Shown here one piece after another: positions 42,880 through 51,530 of a stretch of DNA of 64,000 bases (position 1 is the stretch's first letter; each line of letters starts with the position of its first letter). Origin of the DNA: SZAS-103 sp038226665 (lineage in GTDB: Bacteria > Pseudomonadota > Gammaproteobacteria > Xanthomonadales > Xanthomonadaceae); assembly GCA_038226665.1 (NCBI GenBank), contig JBBRQI010000004.1, positions 98,815-162,814 of the forward strand. The letters are read 5' to 3'. Made by a program: the position numbers and the translations under genes. Under the pieces are notes generated by a model, which worked only from the letters and a program-made list of their open reading frames with translations, did no database searches and was not told the origin of the DNA.

Positions 42880-45678
42880 ATGAATTGGGTGCTGGGCGTG
42901 ATCGGCGCGTTGATCGGCATGATGGTGTCGGGCAGCAGCTGGCTGCTCGGCGCGGCGGTGGGATTCTTTGCGATGTATTTCGTGGGCGCGAATTCGCGCC
43001 TGCGGCATCGGCTCGATGCGGTGGAGCGCGAACTGACGACGGCGCGCGCCTGGATTGCAGCGCAAGTGTTGCGCGCGGACACTTTGAATCGTGCAGCTGC
43101 GGCGGCTGCTGAACCTGTTGCAGCCGTAGTTACCCCCGCGCCGATGCCTGCAGCGCCGCTGCCAATCGAACCAATGACGGCCGCGTTGGAAACCACCATC
43201 CCAGCCGAACCCACGCATACGCGATCCAGTATCGGTGAACCGCCACCGATGCCTGCAACGGAGAGCTCCGAACCACTCCCGCGTGAACCTGTCACCGTCT
43301 TTGTCGCCCCACGCGCACCGGACAAGCCGACCTGGGATCAGAAACTCATCGCGCGGATCAAGGCGTGGTTCACCGAGGGCAATGTGCCGGTCAAGATCGG
43401 CGTGCTCGTCTCGTTCGTCGCCATCGCGGCAGCGCTGCGTTACGCCGCTGCACAGGGTTATTTCACGATGCCGATCGAAGTGCGGCTCGCGCTGATCGGC
43501 GCGGGCGGCGTTGCGGCGTTGCTGTTCGGCTGGCGCGAGCGTCTGCTGCGCCCGGCGTTCGGACTGAGCCTGCAAGGCGGAGCACTTGGCGTGCTGTTGA
43601 TGACGGTGTTCGCCGCGTACCGCATGTATGGCTTGTTGCCGCCAATGGCGACATTCGCGCTGGTCGTCGTGCTGGTCGCGGGCGCGGCACTGCTCGCGGT
43701 GCTGCAGGACGCGATCGCACTTGCTGCACTCGGTTTCCTCGGTGGTTATCTCGCGCCGGTGCTGATTTCCACCGGCAGCAACAATCCGGTGGGATTGTTT
43801 TCGTATTACGCGATGCTCAACGCCGCGGTGTTCGCAGTATCGTGGACGCGCAGCTGGCGCTTGCTGAATCTGATCGGCTTCGCGTTCACCTTCGGCGTCG
43901 GCACGCTGTGGGGTGCGAAGTTCTATCGGCCCGAGTTGTTCGCAAGCGTCGAACCGTTCTTGATCCTGTTCTTCGTGTTCTATGTCGTGATCGGATTGTT
44001 GTACGTGATCCGCCAGACCGAACATCGGCGGCCGTGGGTCGACGGTACGTTGGTATTCGGCACGCCGTTGCTCGCGTTTCCGTTGCAGGCGGCCTTGCTG
44101 AAGGATGACCCCGATCACATGGCGCTCGCATTCAGCGCATTGGTCGTTGCGCTCGTGTACGCGGGATTGGTGTATTGGTTGCGTCGCAATCGCGACGAGC
44201 GATTGCTGACCGAAGCCTATGGCGCGCTCGCGCTGGGCTTCGCGACGCTCGCGGTGCCGCTCGCATTTTCGGCGGGTACGACGTCGTCGGTGTGGGCGCT
44301 GGAAGGCGCGGGCGTCGCGTGGCTCGGCATCCGCCAGAACCGCTGGTTCCCGTGGCTGAGCGGGTTTGCGTTGCAATTGCTCGCGGCGGGCGCGTATGTG
44401 ATCGGGCAGATCGGTTTTTCACCGCATGCAACCTCGCAGTTATTGCTGCTCAATCCTGCATGGCTGGGCGCGGCGCTGATCGCGTTCGCCGGTTATGCGT
44501 TGAGCATGATCCACGATCGCTTGCGACCCATGCGCGTGTTGCCTGCGCTGTTGTTCGCGTGGGCGACAATTTGGTGGCTGGTCGCGGGCGTGACGCAACT
44601 GGATCGCGCGGATGGGCTCGGCATCGGCGAATGGCGTTTCGGCTTGGGATATTTCGCCGGAACCATCGCAGTAGCCGCTGTCCTGCGCGCGAGCCTGCCG
44701 TGGCAGAGACTCGGTTGGCTGACCGCCGTCGCAGCGATTCTGACGTTGCCGATGGTCTTCGCATTCGATGCACGGATGGGTGGCCCGCTGGCTCCGCAGA
44801 CACTTGCCGTGTGGGCGGCATATGCCATCGCGATCGGGTGGGCGTTGTGGAGTGCGCGCGAAGAATCGTCGCGCGCTCTCGCTGCGACGCACGTGTTCTG
44901 GCTGTGGACGCTTGCGGTCGCGGTGATGCTGCAGGCGGATCACATCGCTGGCGTGCAACAACTCGCGGATGGTTGGCGTTATGCCGCGTTGATCGCGCCG
45001 CTGGCGTTGCTCACGCTCGGTTTGCGGCGCAAGCCCGCCGTGTTCGCGTGGCCGCGCGCACCGTTGTTCGTCAGTTATCGCGCCGGTTGGTTTGTACCGG
45101 CATCGACATTGCTGGTGCTCGCTTTCGCGCAGGGATTGTTTGTTGAAGGCAGCGCGGCACCGCTGTCATATCTGCCGTTGCTCAATCCACTCGAACTGAT
45201 GTTGGTCGCGGTCGCGGTGCTGCTGTATGCGCTGTGCGCGGGTTCATGGCTTGCGCTGCGCAGGATCTGGCCGTATGCGGGTTTCGCGCTGGTCACGTCG
45301 GCCACCTTGCGGGCCGTGCACCATTGGCATGGCGAACCCTGGAACGCGAATGTGTTCGACTCGGGCGTGACCCAGATGGCGTTGACGCTGGTATGGAGCC
45401 TGCTCGGCGTCGGCGCGTGGATCGCCGGATCGAGACGCGGCAATCGTCGCCTGTGGATGGGAGGCGCGCTGCTGATGGGCGTCGTGCTGTTGAAACTCAT
45501 CGCGCTGGACCGGCATTACATGGGCGACATTCCCGGCATCGTGTCGTGGCTTGCCGTGGGAATCCTGATGGGCGTCGTCGGCTACATCGCGCCATCGCCT
45601 CCGAAGAAAGATGGAACTGCGCAGGACGAAAGCATGCCCGCCGATGGAAACCCATCCGACAAGGTGGAATCGACATGA
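42880..45678 (+). CDS. DUF2339 large polytopic membrane protein
   Basis: This 932-aa protein has an N-terminal membrane segment, a coiled coil and a Pro/Ala/Glu-rich linker (residues about 70-150), then the conserved KIGVLVSFVAIAAALRYAAAQGYFTMPIEVRLALIGAGG region and about 24 further hydrophobic segments. This is the DUF2339 family, whose function is not known; envelope or glycan-related roles are guessed. ATG 42880 has GGGGAGAG upstream. It overlaps the DUF3999 gene (ATGA), a pairing seen in many genomes, so the two products probably act together. Confidence 0.88.
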   Translation: MNWVLGVIGALIGMMVSGSSWLLGAAVGFFAMYFVGANSRLRHRLDAVERELTTARAWIAAQVLRADTLNRAAAAAAEPVAAVVTPAPMPAAPLPIEPMTAALETTIPAEPTHTRSSIGEPPPMPATESSEPLPREPVTVFVAPRAPDKPTWDQKLIARIKAWFTEGNVPVKIGVLVSFVAIAAALRYAAAQGYFTMPIEVRLALIGAGGVAALLFGWRERLLRPAFGLSLQGGALGVLLMTVFAAYRMYGLLPPMATFALVVVLVAGAALLAVLQDAIALAALGFLGGYLAPVLISTGSNNPVGLFSYYAMLNAAVFAVSWTRSWRLLNLIGFAFTFGVGTLWGAKFYRPELFASVEPFLILFFVFYVVIGLLYVIRQTEHRRPWVDGTLVFGTPLLAFPLQAALLKDDPDHMALAFSALVVALVYAGLVYWLRRNRDERLLTEAYGALALGFATLAVPLAFSAGTTSSVWALEGAGVAWLGIRQNRWFPWLSGFALQLLAAGAYVIGQIGFSPHATSQLLLLNPAWLGAALIAFAGYALSMIHDRLRPMRVLPALLFAWATIWWLVAGVTQLDRADGLGIGEWRFGLGYFAGTIAVAAVLRASLPWQRLGWLTAVAAILTLPMVFAFDARMGGPLAPQTLAVWAAYAIAIGWALWSAREESSRALAATHVFWLWTLAVAVMLQADHIAGVQQLADGWRYAALIAPLALLTLGLRRKPAVFAWPRAPLFVSYRAGWFVPASTLLVLAFAQGLFVEGSAAPLSYLPLLNPLELMLVAVAVLLYALCAGSWLALRRIWPYAGFALVTSATLRAVHHWHGEPWNANVFDSGVTQMALTLVWSLLGVGAWIAGSRRGNRRLWMGGALLMGVVLLKLIALDRHYMGDIPGIVSWLAVGILMGVVGYIAPSPPKKDGTAQDESMPADGNPSDKVEST

Positions 45679-47030
45679 GGCCGCGTATCATGAAATTCCG
45701 CATCGTTCTGGCGAGTCTGTTGTTGAGCGCGAGCGTTGCCGCCGCGACACCCGCCGACTATGCGAACGAGTGGACGCTGTCGACCGACAAGACCGACGCC
45801 TATGCGATCACGCTCGACGAAGGCATCTATCGGCAAGTCACGCGCAAGGACCTGTCGGATCTTGCGGCCTTCAACGCCGATGGCGAGGAACTCGCGTTCG
45901 GTCCGCTGCCGTCGGCATATAGCGCGCCAGCGCGGAAGTGGCACGATGCGGTGTGGTTCGCGTTGCCTGTGCAGCCGATGAATGCGCCCAACGTCGGCGA
46001 CCTGCAACTGCATGTCACGCGTAGCACGGACGGCACGCTGTCGCTCGACTCGACACTGTCGGGTACGGCGAATAGCGCAGCGAAGGCGGGAACGCAGGAC
46101 GTGTTGATCGACGTGCGCGCGAAGGATCGTTTGATCGAAGCGATATCCTTCGACTTCATCGACAACGCGCCGGACTTCAGCGCAAGCATCGAAGTCGAAG
46201 CGAGCGACGACCTGAAGAACTGGCATTCGGTCGTCACGGATGCGCCGCTCGCGAGTTTCCACCAACACGACCAGTATCTGCTGCGGCGCATGGTGGAATT
46301 CGATGCGCAATCGGTTGCCTATCTGCGTGTGCACGCATCGACGCCGTTGCCTGTGCTCGCAATGCATCAGCTACAGCGCGATACCGGCAACGAGCCGGCG
46401 CGTGCAGCATTCGATGCAGCCTTCGTGCGCCGCGATGGAAACGCTTTCATCTATCGATTGCCCGCGTGCATTGCGGTGGAGCGGGTGTCGATTGCGCTGG
46501 CTGACGACAACGAGGTGGCGCACTTCAAGGTGTCCGAGCGTGAACGTGGCGAATCCGATTGGCGCCAGTTCGGCGACTACACCGCGTTTCGTTTGCGCGG
46601 CGCGGGCATCATGCTCGACGCCGAACCGATGGACATCGATGGAGTTCGCTTTGGCGAATGGCGCATCGATTCGGATGCGAACATCGCCAAGCCGCCGCAC
46701 TTGCGCTTCGATTACCGGCCTGAAAGCTGGGTCGTGCTGACCCACGGACTCGCCCCGTACGTGATCGTCGCCGGCAGCCATCGCGCGCAACGCAGTACGT
46801 TCCCGATCGAAGCCCTCATCGGCCAGTTGCGCGCGCACTACGGCCAGCAGTGGCGCCCGCCGACGATCGGCCACGGCGCGATGCGCGCATCGGCAGGCGA
46901 AGCCGCATTGCATGGCTGGAACGCGACTGAGAGCCGCACATGGATGTTGTGGGGCGTGCTGGTGCTCGGCGCGGGCGCCGTGATGTTCATGGTGATCGGA
47001 TTGCTGCGTTCGCCGCAGAAACCGAAGTAG
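45675..47030 (+). CDS. DUF3999 family envelope protein
   Basis: This 451-aa protein has a cleavable signal peptide (IVLASLLLSASVAAATPADYANEW), a large beta-rich periplasmic domain, and one C-terminal membrane segment (about residues 420-443, MLWGVLVLGAGAVMFMVIGLL). It matches DUF3999, which regularly follows DUF2339. ATG 45675 overlaps the DUF2339 stop; the frame upstream to 45234 is a shadow. Confidence 0.88.
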   Translation: MRPRIMKFRIVLASLLLSASVAAATPADYANEWTLSTDKTDAYAITLDEGIYRQVTRKDLSDLAAFNADGEELAFGPLPSAYSAPARKWHDAVWFALPVQPMNAPNVGDLQLHVTRSTDGTLSLDSTLSGTANSAAKAGTQDVLIDVRAKDRLIEAISFDFIDNAPDFSASIEVEASDDLKNWHSVVTDAPLASFHQHDQYLLRRMVEFDAQSVAYLRVHASTPLPVLAMHQLQRDTGNEPARAAFDAAFVRRDGNAFIYRLPACIAVERVSIALADDNEVAHFKVSERERGESDWRQFGDYTAFRLRGAGIMLDAEPMDIDGVRFGEWRIDSDANIAKPPHLRFDYRPESWVVLTHGLAPYVIVAGSHRAQRSTFPIEALIGQLRAHYGQQWRPPTIGHGAMRASAGEAALHGWNATESRTWMLWGVLVLGAGAVMFMVIGLLRSPQKPK

Positions 47031-47047
47031 CAGGAACGACTACTTCG
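47023..47047. terminator. Short inverted repeat holding both convergent stop codons
   Basis: CGAAGTAG (47023-47030) and CTACTTCG (47040-47047) form an 8-bp stem with a 9-base loop. The arms contain the TAG stops of DUF3999 (plus) and the M23 gene (minus). There is no T-run, so termination is uncertain. Confidence 0.35.
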
Positions 47048-47915
47048 CGTCGCCAGCCGGCATCAGCGATTCCGGATCGATGCGCACGTTGAACCAGTTC
47101 ATGCCCCAGTGCATGTGCGGGCCGGTCGCGCGGCCTGTCTTGCCGACTAGACCAAACACTTGGCCCTGTTCGACGCGATCGCCGACTTTCACGACGATGC
47201 GGCTCATGTGCAGGAAATTCGAACTCACGCCGTGGCCGTGGTCGATCACGACCGTGCCGCCGGTGAGATACAGGTCAGGATTCGCAAAAGTCACGATGCC
47301 ACCAGCAGGTGAGTGGATCGGAGTGCCCTGGGGCGCTGCGATATCGACGCCCGAATGCGGCGACGCCGGCGTGCCGTTGTAGATGCGCTGGCTGCCGAAT
47401 ACGCCGCTGATGCGACCCTTCACCGGCCATACGTACTTTGTGTCGAAATCGTTGCGGTCATCGTCGCGCGTGCGCACGGCGTTGACCGACGCCTGCTCGC
47501 GTTCGATGCGCGCAGCGATATCGGGCGGCGGATTGACGGTTTTTTCGGGCACGCCGTTGACACGTTCGATCGGGAAGGTGCGCGGCGTTATCGCGATGCT
47601 GAGCATGCGTGAGCTGCCATTCGGGGCGGTGAGCTTGAGCGACATCGTGCCGGACTGCTCGCGGGCGACGCCGATCACGAAGCGGCCATTGCTCGCCACG
47701 CGCACCGCGCGGCCGTCGTAACTGAGCGTGCTGCCGGCTGGTACCGTGCCGATCACAAGGCTCGATTGGGGGGCGTTGGAAGGAATCTGCACGACGCCGA
47801 CGTCGGCAGACGCGGATGCTGCGCTGGCTTCCCGCGAGTGATCCGCCGGATTCGTTTGCGTGGTTGCGCAGGCGCTGCAGGTAAGGGCCAGCACGACGGC
47901 AAATATTGGTTTCAT
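47040..47915 (-). CDS. M23-family peptidase (LytM) lipoprotein
   Basis: This 291-aa protein has a lipoprotein signal ending in CSAC, a Ser/Ala-rich linker, a beta-rich middle domain, and a C-terminal LytM domain. The zinc ligands are visible in HSGVDIAAP and the terminal HMHWGM; RISGVFGSQRIYNG precedes them. It may cleave peptidoglycan cross-links or activate amidases. ATG 47915 is nine bases after AAGGAA; ATG 47924 would be too close to it. Confidence 0.9.
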   Translation of the reverse strand: MKPIFAVVLALTCSACATTQTNPADHSREASAASASADVGVVQIPSNAPQSSLVIGTVPAGSTLSYDGRAVRVASNGRFVIGVAREQSGTMSLKLTAPNGSSRMLSIAITPRTFPIERVNGVPEKTVNPPPDIAARIEREQASVNAVRTRDDDRNDFDTKYVWPVKGRISGVFGSQRIYNGTPASPHSGVDIAAPQGTPIHSPAGGIVTFANPDLYLTGGTVVIDHGHGVSSNFLHMSRIVVKVGDRVEQGQVFGLVGKTGRATGPHMHWGMNWFNVRIDPESLMPAGDAK

Positions 47916-47935
47916 GTTGATCATTTCCTTGAAGG

Positions 47936-49285
47936 TCAGCGTGCGTAACGCAGGCGCTGGCCGAGTGGGGCGCCGATCAATTGGTTTCCATCCCATGCAA
48001 GCTCGCCGTTGACGAAGGTCGCGGCGACGCGCGCGTCGAAGCGCTCACCGAGGAATGGAGACCATCCGCATTTCGCGAGGATGCGTTCGCGGGTGATGTC
48101 GGTGCCGCCATCCGGATCGACCAGCACCAGGTCCGCGAAATAGCCTTCGCGCAGGAATCCGCGCTCGGCAATGTCGAAACGCTGTGCGGGCGCGTGACAG
48201 ATTTTTTGCACGAGATGCGGCAGGCTGAAATGGCCGTCGCGCACCTTCTGCAAGGCGCACACCAGGAAATCCTGCACGAGCGGCAGGCCCGAAGGCGCAC
48301 TCATGTAGGGCTCCTGTTTCTCTTCCCAGGTGTGCGGGGCATGGTCGGTCGCTAGCACGTCGACGCGATCCTCGGCCACGGCGCGGATGATTGCGGCGCG
48401 GTCGGATGTTTCCTTGATCGCCGGATTGCACTTGATCAGGTTGCCGAGCCGCGCATAATCGGGGCGCGCGAAATGCAGGAAATGGATGCAGGTTTCGGCG
48501 GTGATCTGCTTCATCTTCCCCGACGCGTCGATCAACGGGCCCGGCGTAAACAGCTGCAATTCCTCGGCGGTGGTGATATGCAGCACGTGCAGCGAAGTGC
48601 CGCAGCGGCGCGCGAGCGAAATCGCAAGCTCGGTGGACTTGATGCAGGCGAAGCGCGAACGGATTTCGCCGTGCAGGTCGATTGGAATATTGTCGCCGTA
48701 GATGTTGCGCGCCTCGGCCAGCGCCGCCTCGATCATCGGCGTGTCTTCGCAATGGGTGATGATCGGCGTCGGGCATTCGGCGAACATCGCCTCCAGCACT
48801 TTCGGATCGTCGACCAGCATGTTGCCGGTCGAGGCGCCCATGAATATCTTCAGCCCGGGCGTGGTTTTCGGATCGATGCGGCGGATCGCGTCGAGGTTGT
48901 CGTTGCTCGCGCCGTGATAGAAGCCGTAATTGGCGCGCGAGCGTCCCGCGGCGAGCTGGTACTTGTCCTCGAGCGCCGCGTTGTCGAGCGTCGGCGGCTT
49001 GGTGTTGGGCATGTCGAGGAAGCTGGTGACGCCGCCCGCGACCGCTGCCGCCGGTTCGGTGTCGAAGCCGCCCTTGTCTTCCATCCCGGGTTCACGGAAA
49101 TGCACCTGGGCGTCGATCACGCCCGGCAGCAGCAGCTTGCCGGCGGCGTCGATCACGGTTTCGTTGCCGCGCGCGGCCAGCGACGGGGCGATGGCTTCGA
49201 TGCGGCCGTCGTGGATGCGCAGGTCGGCCGCGAACTGGCGGCCTTCGTTGACCAGTTGGGCGTTGACGATCAGGGTGTCGGTCAT
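47936..49285 (-). CDS. pyrC: Dihydroorotase, class I
   Basis: This 449-aa amidohydrolase fits class I dihydroorotases: the bridging carboxylated Lys lies in GLKIFMGASTGNM, with metal His residues in THCED and HVLHITT and the catalytic Asp in LATDHAPHTWEEK. The first metal motif reads DAQVHFREPG, with Gln where most enzymes have His (HxH). That substitution is shared by a bacterial subgroup, so activity is not excluded. The enzyme cyclises carbamoyl-aspartate in pyrimidine synthesis. ATG 49285; it follows yidD by 6 bp. Confidence 0.88.
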   Translation of the reverse strand: MTDTLIVNAQLVNEGRQFAADLRIHDGRIEAIAPSLAARGNETVIDAAGKLLLPGVIDAQVHFREPGMEDKGGFDTEPAAAVAGGVTSFLDMPNTKPPTLDNAALEDKYQLAAGRSRANYGFYHGASNDNLDAIRRIDPKTTPGLKIFMGASTGNMLVDDPKVLEAMFAECPTPIITHCEDTPMIEAALAEARNIYGDNIPIDLHGEIRSRFACIKSTELAISLARRCGTSLHVLHITTAEELQLFTPGPLIDASGKMKQITAETCIHFLHFARPDYARLGNLIKCNPAIKETSDRAAIIRAVAEDRVDVLATDHAPHTWEEKQEPYMSAPSGLPLVQDFLVCALQKVRDGHFSLPHLVQKICHAPAQRFDIAERGFLREGYFADLVLVDPDGGTDITRERILAKCGWSPFLGERFDARVAATFVNGELAWDGNQLIGAPLGQRLRYAR

Positions 49286-49291
49286 GGGGGC

Positions 49292-49591
49292 TCAGTCGTG
49301 GGGATGCGGTTTGCAGTCGGGCGGTGCGTCCGGTACGGGATCCAGCCCGCCCGGATGCAGCGGATGGCAGCGCGCGATGCGTTTGGCCGCCAGCCAGCCC
49401 CCACGCAGCACGCCAAAGCGCTCCACAGCCTGCATCGCGTAGCTCGAACAACTCGGATGGAACCGGCAATTCGTGCCCAGCATGGGGCTGAGGAAGCGCT
49501 TGTAGCCGCGCAGTATCAGCAGGACGAGCGATTTTACCGGGTTCACCGACGGCTCCGCGCGGCCTGGCGTGGGCGTGGTTGCCGCTGCCAT
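49292..49591 (-). CDS. yidD: Membrane protein insertion efficiency factor YidD
   Basis: This 99-aa protein carries the YidD core: LILRGYKRFLSPMLGTNCRFHPSCSSYAMQAVERFGVLRG and RCHPLHPGGLDPVP, with its three conserved cysteines. YidD assists YidC-dependent membrane insertion. YidD is usually next to yidC, rnpA and rpmH, but here it precedes a dihydroorotase, so it has moved. ATG 49591 is used; an inner GTG (giving VNPVKSLVLL) is an alternative start. Confidence 0.93.
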   Translation of the reverse strand: MAAATTPTPGRAEPSVNPVKSLVLLILRGYKRFLSPMLGTNCRFHPSCSSYAMQAVERFGVLRGGWLAAKRIARCHPLHPGGLDPVPDAPPDCKPHPHD

Positions 49592-49661
49592 CCGACTAGG
49601 CTATAACAGCCCGCTGCTTTGTCACACCCTCGCTTGCACACAACATCAGGAATCGCCCAAC

Positions 49662-50714
49662 GTGGCTGCCAAAAAACCCGTCAAGAAAACCGCCAAGACT
49701 TCCGCGAAGAGCCCCGTCAGGTCGGCAGCCGCCAAGAAGGCCGCCAAGCCAGCCGCCAAGGCCAAGCCGGCCGCCAAACCGGTGAAAAAGCCGGCGCGCC
49801 AGGCTGTCACGAAAGCCGCCGCCGCGAAGAAAGTCGCCGCAAAGAAACCAGCGCCGAAGAAACCGGCCGCCAAGAAGCCTGTCGCGACCAAGCCTGCCAA
49901 GAAGCCAGTCGTCGTCGCCAAGCCGGCCAAGAAGCCGGTCGTTGCGACGAAAGCCCCCGCGAAGAAGCCTGCACCCGCCAAAGCTGCCGTCGTTGCGAAG
50001 AAGCCCGCACCCGCGCCAGTCGTGGCGAGCAAGCCAGTCGTGGCGAGCAAACCAGTCGTGGCGAGCAAACCAGTGGTGGTGGGTAAGCCAGTCATAACAA
50101 GCAAGCCGGCCGCACATGCCAAGCCCGCGCCCGCCCAAGCATCCGCACCCGCGAAGAAAGGCAAGGCCAGCGCGCCGGTCGCGCCGCCCAAGCCCGAACC
50201 CGTGCCGCCGACGCCGGTCGTACGCCCGCAAGGTGCACGCGCGAAGGCCGTGGTGCGCAACAACCTGCCCGAGAAGGTGATCCCAATTTTGGCTGTCCAG
50301 ACTGGCGTGAAGCTGCCCAAGGGCTACAAGCCCTCCGGCAAAGAGCCGTACATGAGCCCGTTCCAGATGGAGTATTTCCGCCAGCGCCTGCTGTCGTGGC
50401 GTGCGGATCTGGTCGAGGAATCCAAGCAGACCATCGAAAACCTCAAGGAAGAAGTGCGCGATGTCGGCGACGAAGCCGAGCGCGCTACCCGCGAGACCGA
50501 AAACTCGCTGGAACTGCGCACCCGCGACCGCTACCGCAAGCTGATCGGCAAGATCGACGACGCCCTCAAGCGCATCGACGACGGCATCTACGGCTATTGC
50601 GTCGATACCGGCGACGAGATCGGCCTGGATCGCCTCGAAGCCCGCCTGACCGCCGAACGCACCATCGACGCGCAGGAACGCTGGGAACACCGCCAGAAAC
50701 AGATGGGCGATTGA
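49662..50714 (+). CDS. dksA: DksA-type RNA polymerase-binding protein with Lys/Ala/Pro-rich N-terminal extension
   Basis: This 350-aa protein is more than twice the length of E. coli DksA (151 aa). Residues about 1-225 are a low-complexity Lys/Ala/Pro tail resembling histone H1. The DksA part begins around residue 235 with GYKPSGKEPYMSPFQMEYFRQRLL. It has the coiled-coil tip acidic motif DEAERATRETE (about 269) and a C-terminal finger GYCVDTGDEIGLDRLEARLTAERTIDAQERWE with a single Cys (313) left of the usual four, so zinc binding is probably lost. GTG 49662 has AGGAA eight bases upstream. DksA controls rRNA and stress promoters together with ppGpp. Confidence 0.9.
   Translation: MAAKKPVKKTAKTSAKSPVRSAAAKKAAKPAAKAKPAAKPVKKPARQAVTKAAAAKKVAAKKPAPKKPAAKKPVATKPAKKPVVVAKPAKKPVVATKAPAKKPAPAKAAVVAKKPAPAPVVASKPVVASKPVVASKPVVVGKPVITSKPAAHAKPAPAQASAPAKKGKASAPVAPPKPEPVPPTPVVRPQGARAKAVVRNNLPEKVIPILAVQTGVKLPKGYKPSGKEPYMSPFQMEYFRQRLLSWRADLVEESKQTIENLKEEVRDVGDEAERATRETENSLELRTRDRYRKLIGKIDDALKRIDDGIYGYCVDTGDEIGLDRLEARLTAERTIDAQERWEHRQKQMGD
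50022..50082. repeat. 18-bp coding tandem repeats in the dksA tail
   Basis: Successive units of CCAGTCGTGGCGAGCAA(G/A), starting near 50016, 50034 and 50052, encode PVVASK. The fourth unit is more diverged (PVVVGK). The array can vary in length by slippage without frameshift. Confidence 0.65.
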
Positions 50715-50755
50715 TCGCGACTGGGATACAGACGAAAGCTAGGCTATGGTGCCAA

Positions 50756-50773
50756 TTAATTACCTCCGTCCCC
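50756..50773. repeat. TTAATTACCTCCGTCCCC motif, copy 1
   Basis: The same 18-mer occurs at 52320-52337 behind the RAYT gene, and its inner part appears inverted at 51518-51530. It marks the point where GC-rich chromosome changes to AT-rich sequence. Confidence 0.75.
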
Positions 50774-50783
50774 GTTGCCGTGA

Positions 50784-51125
50784 GCAGCGTCTTCTTGGGG
50801 CACGCCAAATATTGCGTATGTTCCAGGGATAGGCTATTTCTCTGACAACCACGTTACTTCTTATAAGACCGTGGACCTGAATAGCGGACAATGGCTTGTC
50901 GTGAACATGACTGGAAACGGAAGTACCTTCGGGCCTGGATATGTTGCTAGGACGGTCACTGACGGTATTGCCCACACTTACGGTGAGGGCACAAGTTTTA
51001 TGCAGGCTAATGGACCGTTTCAGCAGGATCCTATCAACAGCTACGTAAATGAATACGTTTGGGGCGGGCAAATGGATCGGATTATTTCCGGGGCTTCATC
51101 TAATAAATGCGGTTGCGGTAAATAG
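50784..51125 (+). pseudogene. 5'-truncated AT-rich gene fragment (C-terminal part of an unidentified protein)
   Basis: The frame is open from 50784 to the TAG at 51123-51125 but has no ATG and no Shine-Dalgarno. A GTG at 50871 is the first possible start and lies mid-domain. The readable 113 residues (for example SGQWLVVNMTGNG, YVARTVTDGIAHTYGEG, NEYVWGGQMDRIIS, ending NKCGCGK) look like the folded C-terminal end of a larger, perhaps secreted protein. Only 10 bp separate its stop from the start of the following membrane gene. It begins a few bases after the TTAATTACC motif, as if cut there. Confidence 0.5.
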
Positions 51126-51135
51126 TCAAACAGCC

Positions 51136-51525
51136 ATGCTGCAAAGAATTGCCGAAGCTATTGGTTGTTTGGTCGCTCCATTGCCAATCGTTGGCGTCGT
51201 GGTTGTGGAATCTATTTTCCATAACACCTTCGATGTCGGTCTTTTCATAATATTCTCGCTAATTACCTACTCATTCGCACTGGGGTTCACCGTCGTGCTT
51301 GGTTACCCGATCTTTCGCCTGTTGTTGCGAATAGGGGCTGTGTTCTGGTGGACTAGCATGGTATCGGGATTCTTGATCGGCGCGCTGGCGACAATTCTAA
51401 TTGGTCATCCCACAAATATTTTTTCGAGCGGGGTTCTAATAAATTCGTTGGCTTCATCCATTTCAGGCTTGCTCTTTTGGATCATTCAAAGCAAAGGATT
51501 CCCCCAAGAAAGGGGATGGAGGTAA
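51136..51525 (+). CDS. Small polytopic membrane protein of unknown function (129 aa)
   Basis: This AT-rich gene encodes four hydrophobic segments (for example LVAPLPIVGVVVVES, FIIFSLITYSFALGFTVVL, WWTSMVSGFLIGALATILI, INSLASSISGLLFWII) joined by short loops. ATG 51136 is chosen because the upstream in-frame start at 51049 lies inside the preceding fragment. The stop TAA is part of the GGAGGTAATTAAC motif, so the natural C-terminus may have been cut off. Position behind a toxin-like C-terminal fragment would fit an immunity protein; this is speculation. Confidence 0.55.
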   Translation: MLQRIAEAIGCLVAPLPIVGVVVVESIFHNTFDVGLFIIFSLITYSFALGFTVVLGYPIFRLLLRIGAVFWWTSMVSGFLIGALATILIGHPTNIFSSGVLINSLASSISGLLFWIIQSKGFPQERGWR

Positions 51526-51530
51526 TTAAC
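51518..51530. repeat. GGAGGTAATTAAC, inverted motif at the 3' side of the RAYT gene
   Basis: This is the exact reverse complement of GTTAATTACCTCC at 52319-52331, so the RAYT gene is bracketed by 13-bp inverted repeats. The motif supplies the TAA stops of both converging genes (51523-51525 plus strand; 51526-51528 minus strand). Confidence 0.8.
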
